64,000 nucleotides of DNA from Chryseobacterium sp. OSA05B (GCF_019970065.1 NZ_JAHXYH010000001.1:992001-1056000); one strand, 5' to 3'; shown: positions 24,399 through 34,001, numbered from the stretch's first letter. Program-made: numbers and translations. The notes: generated by a model from the letters alone, not told the origin.

Positions 24399-27254
24399 TT
24401 ATTTAACGACTGTTGCGCCTACTACTGCAGGTTTTGCATCAGTTTTTTTAGTATTTTCCCATCCGTCTTCCGGCATCAGGGTCGCTGTGATTTTTCCTTT
24501 GGCCAGGTATTTCTTAGCCACACCCTGAAGGTCTTTTACGGTAAGCGCTTTTACTTTTTCCTGATAGTTCAGGATGTCATATTTATCGCTGCCGTCTAAC
24601 TGGTTTTTAGCAAGAGAATTCAACCAGAACATATTATCCTTAAGTTCTGTTTTATTGTCGTTGTATTCCCCTTCTTTGTACTTGTCAAGGTCTTTCTGCT
24701 CAGGACCTTTGTCGATTAGTTTCTGAAGTTCAGCAATGGCACTTTTCGTCAATTTATCTGCATTTTCAGGTCCGCAAGGGAAGCTGATGCTGAAATTGTA
24801 AGTGCTGTAAGGAATTTTGTTCATACTTCCTCTGGCTCCACCACCGTAGATTCCGCTTTCATCTTCTCTCAGTTTTTCGATCACTTTGATGGTCGCTACT
24901 TCTCCAAGGGCTGCAAGGGCTAAAGCTTCTTTCTCGTTGTAAGGCGCTTCTCCACTGTAAGAGATCGTCACCATACTCTTAGGATCCTTTCCTTTTTTGT
25001 ACACTTTCGAATGATCTCCGGTAAGCTGTCTATAGCCCGTATCTTTGAACGTTGAAGTTTTTCCTGCTGACGGAAGGCTTCCGATGTACTGAAGCACCTG
25101 CTCTTTGAACGTAGCCTCATCTATATTTCCTACGAAATAGAACTGGAAGTTTCCGGCATTGGCAAATTTCTCTTTATAGATATCGTATGCTTTTTTATAA
25201 TCCGTATTGGCCCAGTCTTTCTCCATCGGGAATAATCCGATGAATCTAGGGTTCTTCTGGTTCATGAATTTCGCATGTTCATTGGAGAAATAAGCCTGAG
25301 GATTAGATAGAAGGTTGTCCAGCATGGCAGACTGCTTTTCTTTATATGCATTGAATGCGGCAGGATTGTAATTTAAACCTGTAAAATAAGCATAGGTAAG
25401 CTCCATGGCGGTTCCTAAATCTTTCTGGGAAGTTCTTCCTGAAATCCCTTCAAAGTAAGGTCCAATCATTGGGTTTACGCTCACCTGCTTACCTGCAAGA
25501 TAGTTGGTAAGATCCGCTTTTGACAATCCGCCCACTCCTGCTTCGGATAATGCCCCGAAAGCGAACTGAGTTTTGATAAAGTCAGCATCAGAGATCAGAG
25601 AGTTCCCCCCTAAGCTTCTTGCTGAAAACACAATTTCGTCATCTTTGAAATCCGTCTTCTTGAAAGTCACTTTAGCTCCGTTGCTCAATGTCCAGGTTGT
25701 TGTCCCCAGTTTAGCATCCGTCTCAGTTTTAGCAATTTTCCCTTCAGATTTAAATGGTTTTATTAAGTTTTTAATCGCTGCTTTTTCTTCGTAAGGCTTA
25801 AGATCAGCCATTTTTACAGATTCAAAGGTGTTCAGAACCATTGCTTCTGTTGGCATTGTAACGTTATCCTTTTTAGGTCCTGTGATTACAATTACTCTGC
25901 TGTCATCCTTCACCATTTTCTTGATCACCTCATTGGTTTGTGCCAAAGTAACTTTAGGAAGGAAAGCTTTCGTATCATCATATTCCCAGGCAATTCCCGG
26001 CATCGGTTCCTGCTCGAGGAAGTTTCTTACATACTCGTCTACTAGCATATCGCTTTCCGTCTTGTCACGGTTGTTGTAAGATCTTTCAAGATTAGACAGC
26101 ATCTGTGCCTTTGCTCTGTCAAGTTCAGTTTGTGTAAATCCGAATCGTTTCGCTCTTTCCACTTCTTCCAATAGAACCTTCAGAGCGTTCAGCTGATTTC
26201 CTTCTTTTACCATGGCAAATCCCTGGAAAGCTTCTTTACTTCTTGCATAAGTCCCTCCATGATAAACAGATCCGAATGTAAAAGGCGGATTGTTTGAATT
26301 GATCAGTTCTTTCAGTCTGTTGTTTAACATCGTTGTAGAAAGACCTTCGATAATAGTCTGGTTGTACTGTTCAACCGTTACATCCGGCTTATAAGCCTCA
26401 GCATCTTTCATAATGAACTGAACCATAGAATTGGTCGCATCCGGATCAGTTTCTATCGCTACCAATGTTTCTTTATGGTTCGGCAGGTCAAATACTTTTC
26501 GCTCTCTTGGTTTGGAAGGATTTTTATATTTGCTGAAATTATCTTTGATTTTCTTTTCAACTTCGTCTACGTTGATGTCTCCTACTACCACGATCGCCAT
26601 CAGATCCGGTCTGTACCAGTCCTGGTGGAATTTTCTGATCACATCCGGCTTGAAGTTTTCCAGAACGTCTTTTTTACCGATCGGAAGTCTGTCTGCGTAT
26701 TGTGATTTGTATAATAATTTAGGAAGATATTTATCGGCCATTCTTTTATCTGCACCCAGACCCAATCTCAGCTCTTCCAGAACAACGCCTCTTTCTTTGT
26801 TGATCTGTGCATCAGAAAGTGTTGCGTTAAAAGCCCAGTCTTCCATTACTTTCAGTCCTGCATCCAGGTTTCCCGGCTTATCCAATGGAACGGGAAGCAT
26901 ATATACGGTTTCGTCAAAGCTTGTGTAAGCGTTAAGGTGCTGTCCGAATTTCACCCCGATGGACTGTAGAAAATCTACGAGTTTGTTGTCCGGGAAATTC
27001 TTGGTTCCGTTGAAGTTCATGTGCTCCATAAAGTGAGCCAAACCTCTCTGGTTTTCGTCTTCAAGAATAGATCCGGCATTGATGGCCAGACGGAAATCTA
27101 CTTTCTTTTCAGGTAATGTGTTTTTTTTGATGTAGTACTTCATTCCATTGGAAAGGGTACCAATTCTCACAGAAGAATCCACGGGGATATTCTGACCGAA
27201 TACATTTGAGGACATCAGGAAAATGACCGCAAATGATGATAAAACTTTCTTCAT
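24399..27254 (-). CDS. M16-family zinc peptidase (two-domain, exported)
   Basis: A 951-residue periplasmic peptidase with a signal peptide (residues 1-20, NVFGQ). The N-terminal M16 domain carries the inverted zinc motif HFMEH (His74, Glu77, His78) and the distal Glu in GVVLEELRLG. The C-terminal M16 domain starts near residue 520 and has no HxxEH, so it is the non-catalytic partner half, as in pitrilysin-type enzymes. The probable substrates are small peptides. Monocistronic. Confidence 0.92.
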   Translation of the reverse strand: MKKVLSSFAVIFLMSSNVFGQNIPVDSSVRIGTLSNGMKYYIKKNTLPEKKVDFRLAINAGSILEDENQRGLAHFMEHMNFNGTKNFPDNKLVDFLQSIGVKFGQHLNAYTSFDETVYMLPVPLDKPGNLDAGLKVMEDWAFNATLSDAQINKERGVVLEELRLGLGADKRMADKYLPKLLYKSQYADRLPIGKKDVLENFKPDVIRKFHQDWYRPDLMAIVVVGDINVDEVEKKIKDNFSKYKNPSKPRERKVFDLPNHKETLVAIETDPDATNSMVQFIMKDAEAYKPDVTVEQYNQTIIEGLSTTMLNNRLKELINSNNPPFTFGSVYHGGTYARSKEAFQGFAMVKEGNQLNALKVLLEEVERAKRFGFTQTELDRAKAQMLSNLERSYNNRDKTESDMLVDEYVRNFLEQEPMPGIAWEYDDTKAFLPKVTLAQTNEVIKKMVKDDSRVIVITGPKKDNVTMPTEAMVLNTFESVKMADLKPYEEKAAIKNLIKPFKSEGKIAKTETDAKLGTTTWTLSNGAKVTFKKTDFKDDEIVFSARSLGGNSLISDADFIKTQFAFGALSEAGVGGLSKADLTNYLAGKQVSVNPMIGPYFEGISGRTSQKDLGTAMELTYAYFTGLNYNPAAFNAYKEKQSAMLDNLLSNPQAYFSNEHAKFMNQKNPRFIGLFPMEKDWANTDYKKAYDIYKEKFANAGNFQFYFVGNIDEATFKEQVLQYIGSLPSAGKTSTFKDTGYRQLTGDHSKVYKKGKDPKSMVTISYSGEAPYNEKEALALAALGEVATIKVIEKLREDESGIYGGGARGSMNKIPYSTYNFSISFPCGPENADKLTKSAIAELQKLIDKGPEQKDLDKYKEGEYNDNKTELKDNMFWLNSLAKNQLDGSDKYDILNYQEKVKALTVKDLQGVAKKYLAKGKITATLMPEDGWENTKKTDAKPAVVGATVVK

Positions 27255-27358
27255 ATAATTTGAATTTATTTTCGTGCTAAAAGTATCAATTATTCACCAC
27301 GTGAAGAAATGTTAAAATTCGCATTATAGTTAAAGTTGAGTTAAAATTATTCAGGCCA

Positions 27359-27385
27359 CAAAAAAGCCGGAAAATATCCGGCTTT
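27359..27385 (-). terminator. Terminator of the LolA-like gene
   Basis: A 9-bp stem AAAGCCGGA/TCCGGCTTT (27363-27371 and 27377-27385) with a 5-nt loop and T-tract on the minus strand. Confidence 0.82.
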
Positions 27386-27406
27386 AGTCTTACAAAATGA
27401 TGGTTG

Positions 27407-28093
27407 CTATTTAAAATCTGCATCAGAAACGGGAGCATTTAAAACAACCTTTGTCGTTTTAATCGTCACTTTCTGGCCATTTCCATCGATATCTACTTCA
27501 GAAGGGAATTTCAATCCTTCTACCGTAATGTAATTTTTTACGACAACATTTCCTTGTCCTACTGTAGATTTATATAAAAGTCCTGTACCAGCGTCAAAGT
27601 AAAATTTTCCCTTTTCTGAAGATAATACATTATAATCTTTACCGTCAAGTTTCTCTACTGTAGCCGTTTGAAAGTTCGCAGCGTTAAAACCTAAAGCCTC
27701 AACGGTTGTTCCTTTTTTCAGTTCAGCAATATTCTCAGCAGGGAAATCTGTTTTCTGTCCTGCTCTTTCTATATATCCTTTTTCACCGTCAAAAACCTGG
27801 CTCACGGTTTGTCCCATGGCAGTTTGTACAGACTTGAATTTACTGCCCATTTTCGTGGTGCTCATGGTGATATCCATCCCCTGAACGCTAAGGCTGTTAT
27901 CAATAACCGTAGATTTTACGGCTTCCAGTTTAGCCTTACCTCCTAAAGCTTTGAAATAATTGTCTATAACTTCTTTTGGTGTCAGTTTAGATTTCACGAC
28001 TTCCGTCTTTGCGGGAGCTGCGCTGGTCTGCTGGGCTGCTGCCGGCACTGAAAATAGTACGGCACAGAAAAACGGAATGATGATCTTTTTCAT
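27407..28093 (-). CDS. Exported LolA-like protein
   Basis: A 228-residue protein with a signal peptide (residues 1-21, AAAQQ). The mature sequence has KLTPKEVIDNYFKALGGKAKLEAVKS, repeated beta strands, QVFDGEKGYIE, and FYFDAGTGLLYKS, the order seen in outer-membrane lipoprotein-sorting (LolA/LolB-like) beta-sheet proteins of Bacteroidota. No lipobox. Its exact role in lipoprotein traffic is not proven. It sits alone beside the M16 peptidase gene, in the same direction, but with 152 bp between them and its own terminator. Confidence 0.72.
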   Translation of the reverse strand: MKKIIIPFFCAVLFSVPAAAQQTSAAPAKTEVVKSKLTPKEVIDNYFKALGGKAKLEAVKSTVIDNSLSVQGMDITMSTTKMGSKFKSVQTAMGQTVSQVFDGEKGYIERAGQKTDFPAENIAELKKGTTVEALGFNAANFQTATVEKLDGKDYNVLSSEKGKFYFDAGTGLLYKSTVGQGNVVVKNYITVEGLKFPSEVDIDGNGQKVTIKTTKVVLNAPVSDADFK

Positions 28094-28499
28094 ATCTATA
28101 ATAAGTTTTAAAGTGTAAATATATGAATAATGACCGCAACAAATAAGGCAAAGGATATTTATCCCAATACTTTATAATTCCTGTAAGTTTACATTAAGAT
28201 TTTTTAAGAAAAGAGGGCTGTGAAAAGATGATGCGTAAGAGAGTGACAGGGGGGCGAAAATTGGTATTTTACAGAAAGGTAGAATTTCCTTTTGTGCCTT
28301 TGAATAACCATTTCAAGGTTTTGAACCCTGACATGGTTAACAGAACCACTCAGATCCGGATAGCTTCCAACTTTCTTGCCCATTAAAAACAAAAAGTTCT
28401 TATCCTGCATTCAGGTTAAATAAATAAAAACTCCTTTAAAATGGACATAAAAAAACCTCCGGTTTCCCGGAGGTTTTAAAATATTTATATCGAAATAAA
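28094..28499. other. Intergenic region with two weak short frames
   Basis: The gap holds a plus-strand frame of 52 codons at 28228-28386 (opens MMRKRVTGGRKLVFYRK) and an overlapping minus-strand frame at 28204-28410. Neither resembles a family I know, and neither has a convincing promoter. An imperfect inverted repeat AACCAT/ATGGTT lies inside them (near 28309-28340). It may be a gene remnant. The trigger-factor terminator ends the gap. Confidence 0.4.
28449..28477 (-). terminator. Terminator of tig
   Basis: An 11-bp stem AAAACCTCCGG/CCGGAGGTTTT (28452-28462 and 28467-28477) with a 4-nt loop, just after the tig stop codon. Confidence 0.88.
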
Positions 28500-29834
28500 T
28501 TATTTCTTAAGTTCTTCTAAAAACTCGTCGTGAGAAATTTTAGTTTCTTTTTTTCCTCCTTTTTCAAGGATTACATCTTTTAGTTTAGCCATAGCTACTT
28601 CAGAAGAAATTTGTCTTACCTGCTCCTGGTCTTTCAACATTTCAACAGCGTATTTCTGGATTTCTTCATCACCTAAGTGGTGGATTCCGTAGATCGCCAA
28701 TTGGTTTCTTACCAACTGCTCAGCCTGTGCCAATACATCAGCATAGTCTAACTTGATCTCGTTATCTGTCATTAGTTTACCTTCAATGATCTGGTATCTT
28801 AACTGACTTTTCTCTGCTTCAAGAATTTCTTTAGCCTGATCTTCAGACTGGATATTCTGGTTAGAGAAAATTAACCATTTTACTAAGAAGTTTTCAGGAA
28901 GTTTCACTTCTTCTTTTTCAGTAACCTGCTCCAATACTTTATTCACATAGTGAACGTCAGCATTTTGCTGGAAGTACTCATCCAATTCAGATTTTACTTT
29001 TTCTTTAAGTTCTTCTTCAGATGTAATAGTTCCTTCTCCGTATACTTTGTCGAATAGATCCTGGTTCAGCTCAGCTAAGTTCAATGCATAGAAATCTTTT
29101 ATTTTAACTTCTACTTCAGCATGGTGTAAGTGCTCAACTTCTTCTTTAGTGAATCCTAATTCTTTAGCTAATTCTTCGTCAGAGGCAAGAGTTTCCTTAG
29201 ATACTTTTACAGAACCGTCCATTTTCAAAGCTTTTACCAATTTGAAAGCTTCTTTGTTTTCAGCTGTAATGGTAACGTTCTTTGGGTGGTGGTGGTGCTC
29301 TCCTTCAGCATCTTCTTCTACAACCTGAGAAATCTCTAAAGCGATATAAGAATCTTTACCGATTTTATCCTGAGGAACCTGCTCGGCAAAACGTCTCTGC
29401 ATGTTCTCAATGCTCTTCGTGATTTCTTTGTCAGAAGCCTCTACTTTATAATGAGGAGCCTCATATTTAGCTAAATCTATAGTGAATTCAGGCTCATATC
29501 CTACCTCGAAACCAACTTCAATTTGATCAGCGTTGTAGTCCAATTGGTTTACTGGCTGAGGAACAGGCTGTCCAACTAATCTTAACTTGTTTTCGTTAAC
29601 GTAGTTGTTCAATGCGTCAGAAACCTGTTTGTTGATTTCTTCGAATGCAATACCTGCTTCATATTGTTTTTTAACCATACTCAAAGGCACTTTCCCTTTT
29701 CTGAAACCAGGAACTTGCGCATTTTTAGCATAATTAATCAACTGCTTTTCTACTTTTTCTTTGTAGTCAGATTTTTCCAATGTCACTGTAAGTAATGCAC
29801 TTACGTCATCATGGTTTTGTGCGGTAACCTTCAT
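28500..29834 (-). CDS. tig: Trigger factor (ribosome-associated chaperone)
   Basis: A 444-residue chaperone that binds ribosomal protein L23 at the exit tunnel. The N-terminal domain carries the ribosome-binding signature PGFRKGKVP (residues about 43-51), and the C-terminal helical arms are present. The middle domain diverges from the canonical FKBP-type PPIase: it has an EGEHHHHPKN insertion and no recognisable VDF-type active site, as in other Bacteroidota trigger factors. Monocistronic, with a TATTTTTG box upstream. Confidence 0.93.
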   Translation of the reverse strand: MKVTAQNHDDVSALLTVTLEKSDYKEKVEKQLINYAKNAQVPGFRKGKVPLSMVKKQYEAGIAFEEINKQVSDALNNYVNENKLRLVGQPVPQPVNQLDYNADQIEVGFEVGYEPEFTIDLAKYEAPHYKVEASDKEITKSIENMQRRFAEQVPQDKIGKDSYIALEISQVVEEDAEGEHHHHPKNVTITAENKEAFKLVKALKMDGSVKVSKETLASDEELAKELGFTKEEVEHLHHAEVEVKIKDFYALNLAELNQDLFDKVYGEGTITSEEELKEKVKSELDEYFQQNADVHYVNKVLEQVTEKEEVKLPENFLVKWLIFSNQNIQSEDQAKEILEAEKSQLRYQIIEGKLMTDNEIKLDYADVLAQAEQLVRNQLAIYGIHHLGDEEIQKYAVEMLKDQEQVRQISSEVAMAKLKDVILEKGGKKETKISHDEFLEELKK

Positions 29835-29856
29835 TATTGATTAAAATTTTAGGTTG

Positions 29857-29864
29857 CAAAAATA
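29857..29864 (-). promoter_or_regulatory. -7 box of tig
   Basis: TATTTTTG on the minus strand, 22 nt before the tig ATG. Confidence 0.45.
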
Positions 29865-29925
29865 TGAAAATTTTATGAGAATAACCTACTTCTAATCAAT
29901 TCTTAGTCTCCAAATGTCTATAAAT

Positions 29926-29956
29926 AAAAAACCACTGAAAATATCAGTGGTTTTTT
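29926..29956 (-). terminator. Terminator of the TonB receptor operon
   Basis: A 13-bp perfect stem (29926-29938 and 29944-29956, core CCACTGA) with a 5-nt loop. The minus-strand end is T-rich. Confidence 0.88.
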
Positions 29957-29973
29957 GTTTATGTGAAGTATTT

Positions 29974-30546
29974 CTAATTACTTAGGTTATAAGTAGCTTC
30001 TGCATCTGTTTCTCCTCCCACTACACTTCCCCAGGCAGTTCCGGCCTTGGCGTCATTTACACTTTGAGGCTCATGAATCAGGGTAAGTTTCAGGAATGGA
30101 GCAGTTCCTCCAACAGCCTGGGTCACATCCCATTTTGTTTTTAATCCAACTCTTTTTCCATCATTTCTAAGGTCACCTCCATCCAATCTGGTCACCGTGA
30201 TATTTGATTTTGGAAAATCGAAAATAAGGAAATGTTCATTTTTAGCATCAATGATTTCCTGTGTAGCATCCTCGTTTCCGTTTCTGAATTTTGCTTCTAC
30301 CGTATAAGACTTTCCGTCTTTCAAAGGAATCGTAGGAACTCCTCCCGCTCCGATGCTGTAATTATATTCGATAGCCGTAGCTCCAGGAGTATCTTCTTTC
30401 ACCAATAAAATGATATTGGTAAGCTCTTCCTGAGGAAGATCATCCTCTGCTACAGAACCGTCTCTCTGACAAGAAATAACAGTAAATGTGATTAATAAAA
30501 CGGCTAATAATCTGATGATATTTTTAGTATTGAATAGTGTCTTCAT
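29974..30546 (-). CDS. Lipoprotein co-encoded with the TonB receptor
   Basis: A 190-residue lipoprotein: hydrophobic signal and lipobox FTVISC with Cys26 as the lipidation site. The mature domain has EYNYSIGAGGVPTIPLKDG, SYTVEAKF and LKLTLIHEP, suggesting a beta-sandwich, and contains several His and Asp residues. I do not recognise a named family. It begins 52 bp after the receptor gene and shares its terminator, so it is probably an accessory surface lipoprotein for the same substrate (inference). Confidence 0.7.
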   Translation of the reverse strand: MKTLFNTKNIIRLLAVLLITFTVISCQRDGSVAEDDLPQEELTNIILLVKEDTPGATAIEYNYSIGAGGVPTIPLKDGKSYTVEAKFRNGNEDATQEIIDAKNEHFLIFDFPKSNITVTRLDGGDLRNDGKRVGLKTKWDVTQAVGGTAPFLKLTLIHEPQSVNDAKAGTAWGSVVGGETDAEATYNLSN

Positions 30547-30598
30547 TTTTAGAATTTTAAGTTTGTAAAATTTTTAATGTAATATTTTTTCTGAATCC

Positions 30599-32983
30599 TT
30601 AGAATTTGTATCTAAAGTTTAAAATAAAGTTTCTTCCTGCCTCATCCGCGAAGAACCTCAAACGGTTCAGATAATCTCTGTACGAAGTATTGAAGAGATT
30701 GTTCACGATAAGTCCTGCAGAAAGGTTTTTGCTGATATTGATTCCCGTTTGGATATTCCAAAGTGAATAACTGTTTGGAGGTGTACTCAAATCAATGGTT
30801 TTATCCACCAGTTCGCCATCCACATAAACCTCAAGGTCAACATTTCGGATCGGGAATCTGGTTTGTTTTAAAAACGTTTGGTTTTCTACCGTAAAATAGA
30901 AATTATTCCATTTTTCCTTTTTAAACTGCAATGCATTAGAAAAATTCGGTGGCATCATCAGGATTAAAGGTTCATGATCGGTATCATTCTGCCCATATAC
31001 ATAACTTCCTTTTCCTACGTAAGTAAGGTCATCCGTAAGTTTCCAGTTGATATCCAGATCTACCCCGTACATTTTGGCATCGATCTGCTGGTATTCCCAT
31101 TCAGGAAAAACACCCCTGATTGTTCCCTTAATTCCTACAGGAACCTGGTTGATAAAGTTTTTAGTAATGAAAAAGTATGGATTTACGGAAACATTCAGTC
31201 CTTTTAAAACATTGAATTTTGAATCTACCGTTAAGTTAAACTGATGTCCCTCTTCATTTTTCAATCCCATATTTCCGGTCTCAATCACCCCTGCTGAATG
31301 GTGCAATCCGTCTGAAAACAATTCTGCCACATTCGGAGATCTGCCCACTTTCGCATAATTAAATTTCAAATCAAAGCCGGAATTAGGACGGTACTCCAAA
31401 CCTGCATTGAAAGAAACATTATTATAATTAAGCTGAGGACGCGTCAAAATCCTATTTTGATCTTTCTTCACATAGAACTGTGGAAAAGTGTTCGCATATA
31501 ATTTATCCCAGTCAGCCTGATCATACCATTTGGTGACATCATAACGGGTGAAATCATATCTTGCTCCTGCTTCAAAATTAAATTCATGAGAGATTTTGTA
31601 TTTAAAAACAGAATACACTCCAGCGGCATATTTATCATAATTGGGGATCAAACGTCTTGCTTTTGTTGCAGGATCTGAATAATTGTTCTGAAAGCTTCCG
31701 TCAATTCCTGTTTCCAGTGACCATCTTTCTCTTTCCAGTAAATCATTAAGGTTAAACTGATGCGTCATTAGTTCCAAATCTAAAGAAGGCGTATCTTTCA
31801 GTTCCCCTCGTCTGATGTCATACTCCTGTCTGTGGTTATACTGATAACTGTACGTTGTGGAAAGCTTTCCGATATTGGCGAATCTCTTGAACGCTGAAAC
31901 TTTAGCGATATGATGCTCAATCACCTGTCTCGGATTATCAATATCATAGCTGAATTTCCCTGAATAAACAGGAGGATTCGCCGTCATTGCTCTGTCATAA
32001 TCTCCCGAACTGGAAACGTGTGAATCTCTCAGAATTCCAATATTCTGATTGGTCAGATAATAATCAAAAGAAATTCCTCTTTCGTAGGTATTATTCTGAA
32101 CTGTGAAATTAAAGGAAGAGAAATCCATTCCCGTATTCTTCAGGTTATAATCTGGAGCACTTTGATCTCCTAATTTCTTGATGCTTCCACGCGTTTTTAC
32201 GGCCCATCCGTTTTCCCAAACCTTCGCAACATCCACATCCAAACCAAGCCCTCTGCCATTGGAAATTCCGGTAAGTCCTACTGAACCTTTGATCGTATCT
32301 TTTTTAGGAAAAATTTCAGGCTCCAGCACCACGACTCCACCTATGGCATCACTTCCGTATTTCAGCGCGGAGGCACCTTTTATCACATCGATATGCTGGA
32401 AATTATTAATATCAACATTGGGAGCATGTTCCACGCCCCATTCCTGTTCTGCAAGCTTCACTCCGTTATTGAAAATAGCAATTCTGCTTCCGTATAACCC
32501 GTGGATAATAGGTTTTGAGATATTATTTCCGGTTTTTAAAGTGGCAACCCCTGAAATTTTCGATAACAAATTCCCGAGATTATCCGTAGAATTTCTCTCG
32601 ATTTCAGATTTATCAAGGGTTTTAATCACTAAAGAACCGTTGGATTTATGGCTTCCATGAATGGTCACCGTTTCAATATCCTGGCTATGGTGCTCCAGTG
32701 TAATTACCAAGTGTACATCCTGAGTAACTGCTATATTTTCAGTATAATCATTACAATCAGGATGTTTGGCAATGAGTATATATTTTCCCGCAGGAATTTT
32801 GTTAAACGTGAACTTACCCTTAGTGTCTGTTTTCGCAGTGAATCCGCCGATGTTCACCACGGCATTTCCCAGCATGGTTTTATCGTGAAAATCCTGAACG
32901 GTTCCTTCCACCGAGTACGTTTTTTGTGCACTTATCAATGCCAGTCCGCAAAGGACCAACATCAGACTATATATCAATTTCAT
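30599..32983 (-). CDS. TonB-dependent outer-membrane receptor (ZnuD-like)
   Basis: A 794-residue active importer. Order: signal peptide (1-19), carboxypeptidase-regulatory-like domain (about 22-95), plug domain with LGNLLSKISGVATLKTGNN, PIIHGLYGSRIAIFNNGVKL and HIDVIKGASALKYGSDAIGG (about 130-220), and a beta-barrel ending in FILNFRYKF with the terminal Phe. The plug's GLYGSRI-NNGVKL region and EHAPNVD recall zinc receptors of the ZnuD type, and barrel loops are His-rich. Metal import is inference. A TGTACC-N6-GGTACA dyad lies just upstream. Confidence 0.87.
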   Translation of the reverse strand: MKLIYSLMLVLCGLALISAQKTYSVEGTVQDFHDKTMLGNAVVNIGGFTAKTDTKGKFTFNKIPAGKYILIAKHPDCNDYTENIAVTQDVHLVITLEHHSQDIETVTIHGSHKSNGSLVIKTLDKSEIERNSTDNLGNLLSKISGVATLKTGNNISKPIIHGLYGSRIAIFNNGVKLAEQEWGVEHAPNVDINNFQHIDVIKGASALKYGSDAIGGVVVLEPEIFPKKDTIKGSVGLTGISNGRGLGLDVDVAKVWENGWAVKTRGSIKKLGDQSAPDYNLKNTGMDFSSFNFTVQNNTYERGISFDYYLTNQNIGILRDSHVSSSGDYDRAMTANPPVYSGKFSYDIDNPRQVIEHHIAKVSAFKRFANIGKLSTTYSYQYNHRQEYDIRRGELKDTPSLDLELMTHQFNLNDLLERERWSLETGIDGSFQNNYSDPATKARRLIPNYDKYAAGVYSVFKYKISHEFNFEAGARYDFTRYDVTKWYDQADWDKLYANTFPQFYVKKDQNRILTRPQLNYNNVSFNAGLEYRPNSGFDLKFNYAKVGRSPNVAELFSDGLHHSAGVIETGNMGLKNEEGHQFNLTVDSKFNVLKGLNVSVNPYFFITKNFINQVPVGIKGTIRGVFPEWEYQQIDAKMYGVDLDINWKLTDDLTYVGKGSYVYGQNDTDHEPLILMMPPNFSNALQFKKEKWNNFYFTVENQTFLKQTRFPIRNVDLEVYVDGELVDKTIDLSTPPNSYSLWNIQTGINISKNLSAGLIVNNLFNTSYRDYLNRLRFFADEAGRNFILNFRYKF

Positions 32984-33640
32984 TGTCTATAGATTGATTG
33001 TGTACCGTTTCAGGTACATTTTTTTTCGTAAAAATTTTGTTAAAGGGCTTATTCTAAACTGTAAAAAGTACAATGTAAAATGTACGAATGACTGATATGG
33101 TAAGTGATGAGATTTCTGATGTTAGATTTCAGATGTCAGATACCAGATTTCAGACGTGAGACTAGAGATTTTTTCTTAATAAAGTTTCGGGATGTGAGCT
33201 CCTAGATTCGAACCGATAACTGTGAACCAGCAACCTAAATTCATCCTCGTATACTCTTGAACCCTCAAACTCAAAAACCCGAATCTCGAACCTCGCATCC
33301 GCTCAACAAGAAATGATATTCCTACTTAAGACCTGCAGAGACTTCTGTCTTCCCTCTTCCATCTCCCAGCCTTAAACACCGAACTCAAAACTCGCATCGC
33401 GAATCCCGAAAACCTGAATTCCACATACTGAATCCATTCACAAGAAATGATATTCCCACTTAAGAACTGCAGAGACTTCTGTCTTCCCTCTTCCATCTCG
33501 CAGCTTTAAACACCGAAATCAAAACCCGTATCCCGATAAACCCGAACCTCGTATCCCGAAATTCTCATCTATCAGCCATTAGCTTTTAAACCCAAAGTAG
33601 TGAACTTTAAAATCAATTAAAGCCCATAAAAATCTATGAT
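32984..33640. repeat. Repeat-rich spacer with a 134-bp tandem duplication
   Basis: Besides the operator above, this 650-bp gap is built from low-complexity words. From 33062 to 33180 there are variants of CAGATTTCAGATGTCAGAT; 33184-33300 carries dispersed repeat copy B. An imperfect tandem duplication with a 134-bp period follows: unit 1 at 33307-33440 and unit 2 from 33441 to about 33550, both opening CAAGAAATGATATTC and containing TTCTGTCTTCCCTCTTCCAT. No gene is supported here. Confidence 0.75.
33001..33018 (-). promoter_or_regulatory. Candidate operator of the TonB receptor operon
   Basis: A perfect dyad, TGTACC-GTTTCA-GGTACA, lies 17 bp upstream of the receptor ATG. The position fits a repressor site in the promoter or leader. 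The cognate regulator is not known; a Fur/Zur-type protein is a guess based on the receptor. Confidence 0.45.
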
Positions 33641-33997
33641 TTATGAAACTGCGGGAGGCCCCCGAAGTTGAAAAGTGAATTTGGTCTGAGACCATATTTT
33701 TTCCTGAACGGCAATCACCTGTTCTACTTCGTACGAAAAATGATCGAAGGTAAAATGGTACTCGTCCGGAATTAATGTATTTCCTGTCGCTAAGAAATGA
33801 CATGCCAGACAGTCGCCCGGCTTTTCTTTAGCTGAAGTTTTAGCAATGGTATTTTCTGTCTTTTTAAAGTGGAAACTTTTAAAATAATCGACAGCATCGT
33901 GGTGGTGAAAACTTTGGGAAAACAGCGCAATGAAGTAAATCCCAAACAAAAGTTTGGAAATAAAGTTCTTCAGATTTCTGCTTTCCTTAAAAATCAT
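33641..33997 (-). CDS. Small His/Cys-rich exported or membrane protein
   Basis: A 118-residue protein with one hydrophobic N-terminal segment (residues about 12-27), followed by FHHHDAVDYFKSFHFKK and a CLACHFLATGN motif near residue 78. The clustered His and the CxxCH are consistent with metal binding, as in DUF2946-like proteins, but CxxCH could also be chance and no cytochrome context exists. It lies upstream of the TonB receptor in the same direction. A TACTTTTG box is 4 nt before its ATG. Confidence 0.65.
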   Translation of the reverse strand: MIFKESRNLKNFISKLLFGIYFIALFSQSFHHHDAVDYFKSFHFKKTENTIAKTSAKEKPGDCLACHFLATGNTLIPDEYHFTFDHFSYEVEQVIAVQEKIWSQTKFTFQLRGPPAVS

Positions 33998-34001
33998 GTT
34001 T

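Noticed and set aside
26431..26928. Long plus-strand frame inside the M16 peptidase gene
   Set aside because: It is a shadow frame on the opposite strand of a conserved coding region.
28204..28410. Minus-strand 68-codon frame and overlapping plus-strand frame (28228-28386)
   Set aside because: No family, weak context and mutual overlap; kept only as a possible remnant.
32178..32660. Long plus-strand frame inside the TonB receptor gene
   Set aside because: It is antisense to a well-supported gene and has low-complexity composition.
33307..33550. CRISPR array
   Set aside because: The units are two long imperfect copies with no unique spacers and no cas genes.
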